A program made the position numbers and the translations under genes. Below are positions 60,464 through 64,000 of a stretch of DNA of 64,000 nucleotides, in pieces. Position 1 is the first letter of the stretch; each line of letters starts with the position of its first letter. The DNA is from Firm-04 sp045617625. GTDB taxonomy: Bacteria > Bacillota > Clostridia > Oscillospirales > Ruminococcaceae. The stretch lies in assembly GCA_045617625.1 (NCBI GenBank), contig JAZLJA010000059.1:1-64000 (forward strand), read 5' to 3'. The notes beneath the pieces were generated by a model. It saw only the letters and a list, made by a program, of their open reading frames with translations. It was not told the DNA's origin and searched no databases.

Positions 60464-62653
60464 ATGATTCTGAAAAACGTAAAACTGGATGGTGTGCTTT
60501 CCGATATCACCATCGAAAACGGTAAATTCACCGCAATCGCGCCCGCTTCCGCAAACACTGTCGGTGAGGACTGCGGCGGTCAAACCGTCATTCCCGGTCT
60601 GGTCGATATCCACACACACGGCTGCGCAGGCTTTGATACAATGGACGCACACTTCGAGGAGATCTCCAGTTTCCTCGCCAAAAACGGAACCACATCGTTC
60701 CTGCCCACCACCATGACAATGGATTACGACTCCATTCGCCGTGTCACTGAGGCATCCCGCGATGTCTCGGGCGCACAGATCCTCGGCTTCCATATGGAGG
60801 GACCGTACATCGCCACGAAGTATAAGGGCGCACAGAACGAAAAATTCATCAAGGACCCCGATCCGGAAGAATTCAAAAGCCTTGCTGACATGAAAATGGT
60901 CACCATCGCCCCTGAACTTGCAGGCAGCATGGAGTTCATCAAAAACTGCGGCGCAGTCGTGTCGATCGGTCACACCGCCGCCGATTATCAGACCTGCATC
61001 GAGGCGATCGAAGCAGGTGCCATGTGCCTGACGCACACCTTCAACGCCATGTCCCCGATCCATCACCGCAATCCCGGCCCCATCGGTGCCGCTTGCGAGA
61101 AAAATATCTACGTGCAGGCAATCACCGATGGTCTGCACCTGCACCCGTCCATCGTCAAACTGCTGTATAAGGCATTCGGCGTGGAACGCATGGTCATCAT
61201 CTCTGACAGTATGCGTGCAACAGGGCTGGGTGACGGTTCCTATGAGTTCGGCGGTCAGGAGATCATCGTCAAGGACAGCGTTGCACGCACCCTCGACGGC
61301 GCGATCGCAGGCTCCACCTCCACGCTCTGGACTTGTGTGAAGCGTGCAGCATCGTTCGGCATTCCGTTTGCCGATGCAGTGCGCATGGCAACCAGAACCC
61401 CTGCCGACCTCATCCATATGCCCAACAAGGGACGCATTGAAGTCGGTGCAGATGCCGACCTGCTGCTGCTCGATGAACACAACGAGATCGTCAAGGTGAT
61501 GATCGCAGGCGAATATGTTCACTCGGAATGCGAACAGCACCGCAAATATCTGGCAGAAAAGGCAAAAGTCGAAGAAATCGGCGGCATCTTCCACACCAAC
61601 GGCAAATTCATCGGCTTTGAGACCATCAATCAGGGCAACATCAACACCACCTATCGCCTCGATTACCGTCAGGAGGACGGCTCCACCAAGAGCTATATCC
61701 TGCAAAAGGTCAACACCTTCGTGTTCAAGGACCCTGTGGAGATCATGCAGAATATCCGCAAGGTCACGGAGCATCTGCGCTCCAAGGTGCGCCGCATCAA
61801 CAAGCCCGCACTGCATTTTTACAGCACCATTTACGGCGAGAATTACTACATCGAAAAAACCGACAACGCTTTCTGGCGCATGGAAAATTACATCGACGCG
61901 ATTGGCTACGACACCTGTGAATCGCTGGAGATCCTGCAAAATGCGGGCACGGCATTCGGTGAATTCCAAAACCAGCTCTCCGATTTCGACGCGGAAAGCC
62001 TGTTCACCACCATCCCTGATTTCCACAACACCAAAAAACGTCTGGAAACATTCTTTGAGGCTGTCCGCGCAGATGCCTGCGGCAGAGTGGACACCGTGCA
62101 GAACGAGATCACATTCATCCGCGAAAATCAGGAGCTTGCTTCGATTTTGACGGAAATGCAGGAAAAAGGCGAAGTGCCGCTGCGCGTGACTCACAACGAT
62201 ACCAAGATCAACAACGTGCTGTTCCACCGCATCACCGGTGCGCCGCAGACCGTCATTGATCTGGACACCGTCATGCCCGGGCTTGCCATGCACGATTTCG
62301 GCGATGCCGTGCGTTTTGCCGCAAGCACCGCCCGCGAGGATGAACCCGATCTGTCGAAAGTCGCGCTGGATCTGGATAAATATCGCGCATTTGCGGCAGG
62401 TTTCATCGGCAAAACCGCCGATGCACTCACCGCAGCCGAAATCAGCACGATGGCATTGGGTGCCATCACCATCACCATCGAACTTGGCGTCCGTTTCCTC
62501 ACCGATTACATCACGGGCGACAAGTATTTCAAGATCGAATACGCTGACCATAACCTTGTCCGCGCACGCTGCCAGCTGCATCTTGCAAAAGACATGATGA
62601 AAAAGCGCGCAGAAATGGAACAAATCGTCAACGAGATCGTGGAAGGAATTTAA
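60464..62653 (+). CDS. Fusion of N-acetylglucosamine-6-phosphate deacetylase and N-acetylhexosamine 1-kinase-like domain
   Basis: A 729-residue two-domain protein. Residues 1-360 are NagA: metal ligands in VDIHTHG (His50, His52), Glu112 in FHMEGPY, His170, His191 and the catalytic Asp248 in IISDSM. Residues about 370-729 are an aminoglycoside-phosphotransferase-like kinase of the NahK type, with NQGNINTTYRLD at its start, HNDTKINN (577-584) for catalysis and VIDLDT (Asp599/601) for metal. One active site would deacetylate GlcNAc-6-phosphate, the other phosphorylate an N-acetylhexosamine at C1. The reading frame is continuous and no internal start with a ribosome-binding site is evident. Confidence 0.85.
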   Translation: MILKNVKLDGVLSDITIENGKFTAIAPASANTVGEDCGGQTVIPGLVDIHTHGCAGFDTMDAHFEEISSFLAKNGTTSFLPTTMTMDYDSIRRVTEASRDVSGAQILGFHMEGPYIATKYKGAQNEKFIKDPDPEEFKSLADMKMVTIAPELAGSMEFIKNCGAVVSIGHTAADYQTCIEAIEAGAMCLTHTFNAMSPIHHRNPGPIGAACEKNIYVQAITDGLHLHPSIVKLLYKAFGVERMVIISDSMRATGLGDGSYEFGGQEIIVKDSVARTLDGAIAGSTSTLWTCVKRAASFGIPFADAVRMATRTPADLIHMPNKGRIEVGADADLLLLDEHNEIVKVMIAGEYVHSECEQHRKYLAEKAKVEEIGGIFHTNGKFIGFETINQGNINTTYRLDYRQEDGSTKSYILQKVNTFVFKDPVEIMQNIRKVTEHLRSKVRRINKPALHFYSTIYGENYYIEKTDNAFWRMENYIDAIGYDTCESLEILQNAGTAFGEFQNQLSDFDAESLFTTIPDFHNTKKRLETFFEAVRADACGRVDTVQNEITFIRENQELASILTEMQEKGEVPLRVTHNDTKINNVLFHRITGAPQTVIDLDTVMPGLAMHDFGDAVRFAASTAREDEPDLSKVALDLDKYRAFAAGFIGKTADALTAAEISTMALGAITITIELGVRFLTDYITGDKYFKIEYADHNLVRARCQLHLAKDMMKKRAEMEQIVNEIVEGI

Positions 62654-62664
62654 TGTGAAACGCA

Positions 62665-62700
62665 ACCCCGTCAACCGATTTTCCGGCTGGCGGGGCTTGT
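62665..62700 (+). terminator. Hairpin between the fusion gene and ddl
   Basis: Stem CCCCG-C-ACCG / CGG-G-CGGGG with a short loop; the T-run is weak, so termination may be partial. Confidence 0.4.
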
Positions 62701-62725
62701 CACGCATCCTTATCTGGAGGTCAAT

Positions 62726-63799
62726 ATGCAAAATAAGCAAACAATTTGTGTGCTGTTCGGCGGCGTCTCCCCCGAACACGATGTTTCCCTCGTCTCCGCC
62801 GAGGCAGTGCTGCGCAACATGAACAAGGAAAACCGCGTCATTCTGCCTGTGGGTATCACAAAATCGGGAAAATGGCTGCTGTTTGGCGGCGATGATTTTG
62901 CGGATATCGCGGCAAACAAATGGGAAGAAAATCCGAGCAACCGCGTCGCTTTTCTGTCACCTGTACGCGGCATGGGGCTTTGCATCCTGAACGCTGACGG
63001 CTCGATGGAAACCGTGCTGCCCGACCTGATCTTCCCCGTGCTGCACGGCGAAAACGGCGAGGACGGCTCGATTCAGGGCTTGTTCCAGATCGCAGGCATC
63101 CCGTTCGTCGGCTGCGGCGTGTGTGCGGCTGCGGCGTCGATGGATAAATCCGTGACCAAACTGATCGCCGCGACCACAGGCGTGCGTCAGGCAAACTGGC
63201 TGACCCTCACCCGCCGCTCCTATCGCAAAGATGCATCGGCAATGTGCGCGAAAATCAAGCAGACACTGGATTATCCCGTGTTCATCAAACCTTGCAGCAC
63301 AGGATCATCAGTGGGTGTGTCAAAAGTCAAAAATGATGACGAACTCGCTGCTGCCCTCGAAACCGCATTCAAGTTCGATACCAAAATACTCGCCGAGGAG
63401 TTCATCAACGGCAGAGAAGTCGAAGTTGCAGTGCTGGGCAACGAAGATCCCGTCGCGGCAACTGCCGGAGAAATCGACGCAGGTGCTGAATTTTACGACT
63501 ATGAAACGAAATACGTCACCTCAACCTCGCGCCCGTTCATTCCCGCCCGCATCTCCGACGAAGCAAACGCCGAAGTGCGGAAATATGCGGTCAAGATTTT
63601 CCGTGCGCTTGGCTGCGCAGGACTGTCTCGCGTGGACTTCTTTGTGAATCGGGAGACCGAGGAAATCGTGTTCAACGAGATCAACACTTTGCCAGGATTT
63701 ACGTCGATTTCGATGTATCCGAAAATGTGGGCTGCCGACGGTGTGCCCTTCAGTGAACTGATTGATCGTGTCATCAATTTGGCACTGGAGGAGGCTTGA
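62726..63799 (+). CDS. ddl: D-alanine-D-alanine ligase
   Basis: A 357-residue ATP-grasp enzyme that joins two D-alanines for peptidoglycan precursors. Present: FGGVSPEHDVSL (N-terminal), HGENGEDGSIQG, FIKPCSTGSSVGV (ATP loop), and VFNEINTLPGFT near the C-terminus with metal and substrate residues. GGAGG lies five or six bases before the ATG. Followed directly by murF, the order expected for the precursor pathway. The VanY-like carboxypeptidase at the other end of the window acts on the same dipeptide end. Confidence 0.96.
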   Translation: MQNKQTICVLFGGVSPEHDVSLVSAEAVLRNMNKENRVILPVGITKSGKWLLFGGDDFADIAANKWEENPSNRVAFLSPVRGMGLCILNADGSMETVLPDLIFPVLHGENGEDGSIQGLFQIAGIPFVGCGVCAAAASMDKSVTKLIAATTGVRQANWLTLTRRSYRKDASAMCAKIKQTLDYPVFIKPCSTGSSVGVSKVKNDDELAAALETAFKFDTKILAEEFINGREVEVAVLGNEDPVAATAGEIDAGAEFYDYETKYVTSTSRPFIPARISDEANAEVRKYAVKIFRALGCAGLSRVDFFVNRETEEIVFNEINTLPGFTSISMYPKMWAADGVPFSELIDRVINLALEEA

Positions 63800-63800
63800 A

Positions 63801-64000
63801 ATGCCGCTGCTCGCATCAACACCCGCACGCTTTGACAGCGCACAAATCGCGGAGGCATTGGGCATGCCTGCGCCCGCGACGGCAATCGACGTTGAGGGTT
63901 TCAGCACCGACACACGCACCATTGAGGCGGGCAACTGCTTCATCGCGCTGAAGGGCGAGAATTTCAACGGCAACCTCTATGCGCAGGCTGCTGTCGAAAA
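63801..64000 (+). CDS. murF: UDP-N-acetylmuramoyl-tripeptide-D-alanyl-D-alanine ligase, N-terminal part
   Basis: Start of a gene running off the right edge; 66 codons are visible. The N-terminal Mur ligase domain shows GFSTDTRTIEAGNCFIALKG, the conserved UDP-binding segment. MurF adds the D-Ala-D-Ala made by Ddl to the UDP-muramyl tripeptide. ATG at 63801, one base after the ddl stop, with GGAGG upstream, so the two are co-translated. The catalytic core is outside the window; MurE cannot be strictly excluded on the N-terminus alone, but the position after ddl favours MurF. Confidence 0.85.
   Translation, partial: MPLLASTPARFDSAQIAEALGMPAPATAIDVEGFSTDTRTIEAGNCFIALKGENFNGNLYAQAAVE

Noticed and set aside
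60425..62779. 784-codon minus-strand frame opposite the NagA-NahK gene
   Set aside because: Shadow frame; the plus-strand protein has all expected catalytic residues.
1..64000. CRISPR array or cas genes
   Set aside because: The repeats found are dispersed, palindromic and variable; no regularly spaced direct repeats and no Cas proteins.

Overview
The window looks like the chromosome of a spore-forming, moderately GC-rich Firmicute of the Ruminococcus/Oscillospiraceae type. Evidence: an alpha/beta-type small acid-soluble spore protein, SpoIIM, a SpoIVFB-like site-2 protease, a dipicolinate synthase subunit A (truncated), the Firmicute darA-holB-ricT gene order, AddAB recombination helicase/nuclease, a single-chain PurL, an ECF folate transporter under a tetrahydrofolate riboswitch, and purine-rich AAAGGAG ribosome-binding sites throughout, often with TTG or GTG starts. 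The species is an inference; no rRNA or tRNA gene is present. 

Layout. 1-3130: end of gapA, a spore protein, a VanY-type D,D-carboxypeptidase, a zinc-ribbon protein and mscL. 3154-7419 (minus): pfkA, then a THF riboswitch leading folT-proC-spoIIM-DUF624. 7604-8366: an AT-rich island bounded by 39-bp inverted repeats, with one orphan gene and its own consensus promoter. 8478-15795 (minus): a compact, apparently undecayed phage head-morphogenesis cluster (terminase small and large, portal, capsid, zinc-containing protease, three small connector/tail-like proteins, baseplate-hub-like protein) with no integrase, tail tube, tape measure or lysis genes. 16184-19740: pheST. 19784-23337 (minus): truncated dpaA, a CapD/WbpM-type dehydratase and a cytidylate-kinase-like protein. 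23596-31898: LRR protein and addB-addA. 32063-37108 (minus): purL and mtaB. 37379-41853: HPr-like protein lacking the active-site histidine, membrane and lipoproteins, a PqqD-like/S26-peptidase pair, tgt, and a SpoIVFB-like pair. 42023-44811: citrate synthase and an MFS transporter. 44963-51418 (minus): pgk-tpiA-gpmI glycolytic block interleaved with uncharacterised membrane-anchored proteins. 51796-57746: darA-holB-ricT, two lipoproteins, a degenerate CPBP-type membrane protein and tadA. 57960-64000: an epimerase-like protein, a ROK-type protein with an extra N-terminal domain, a NagA-NahK fusion, ddl and the start of murF. 

A family of short palindromic repeats (at least eight copies) sits directly behind stop codons and in some cases supplies the stop codon itself. 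Four copies flank or interrupt the phage-derived cluster, which argues that the cluster has been resident for a long time. The most unusual items are the stripped-down phage cluster, the modular repeat family, the inverted-repeat island, the NagA-NahK fusion, and the PqqD-like/S26 peptidase pair without a radical SAM partner.
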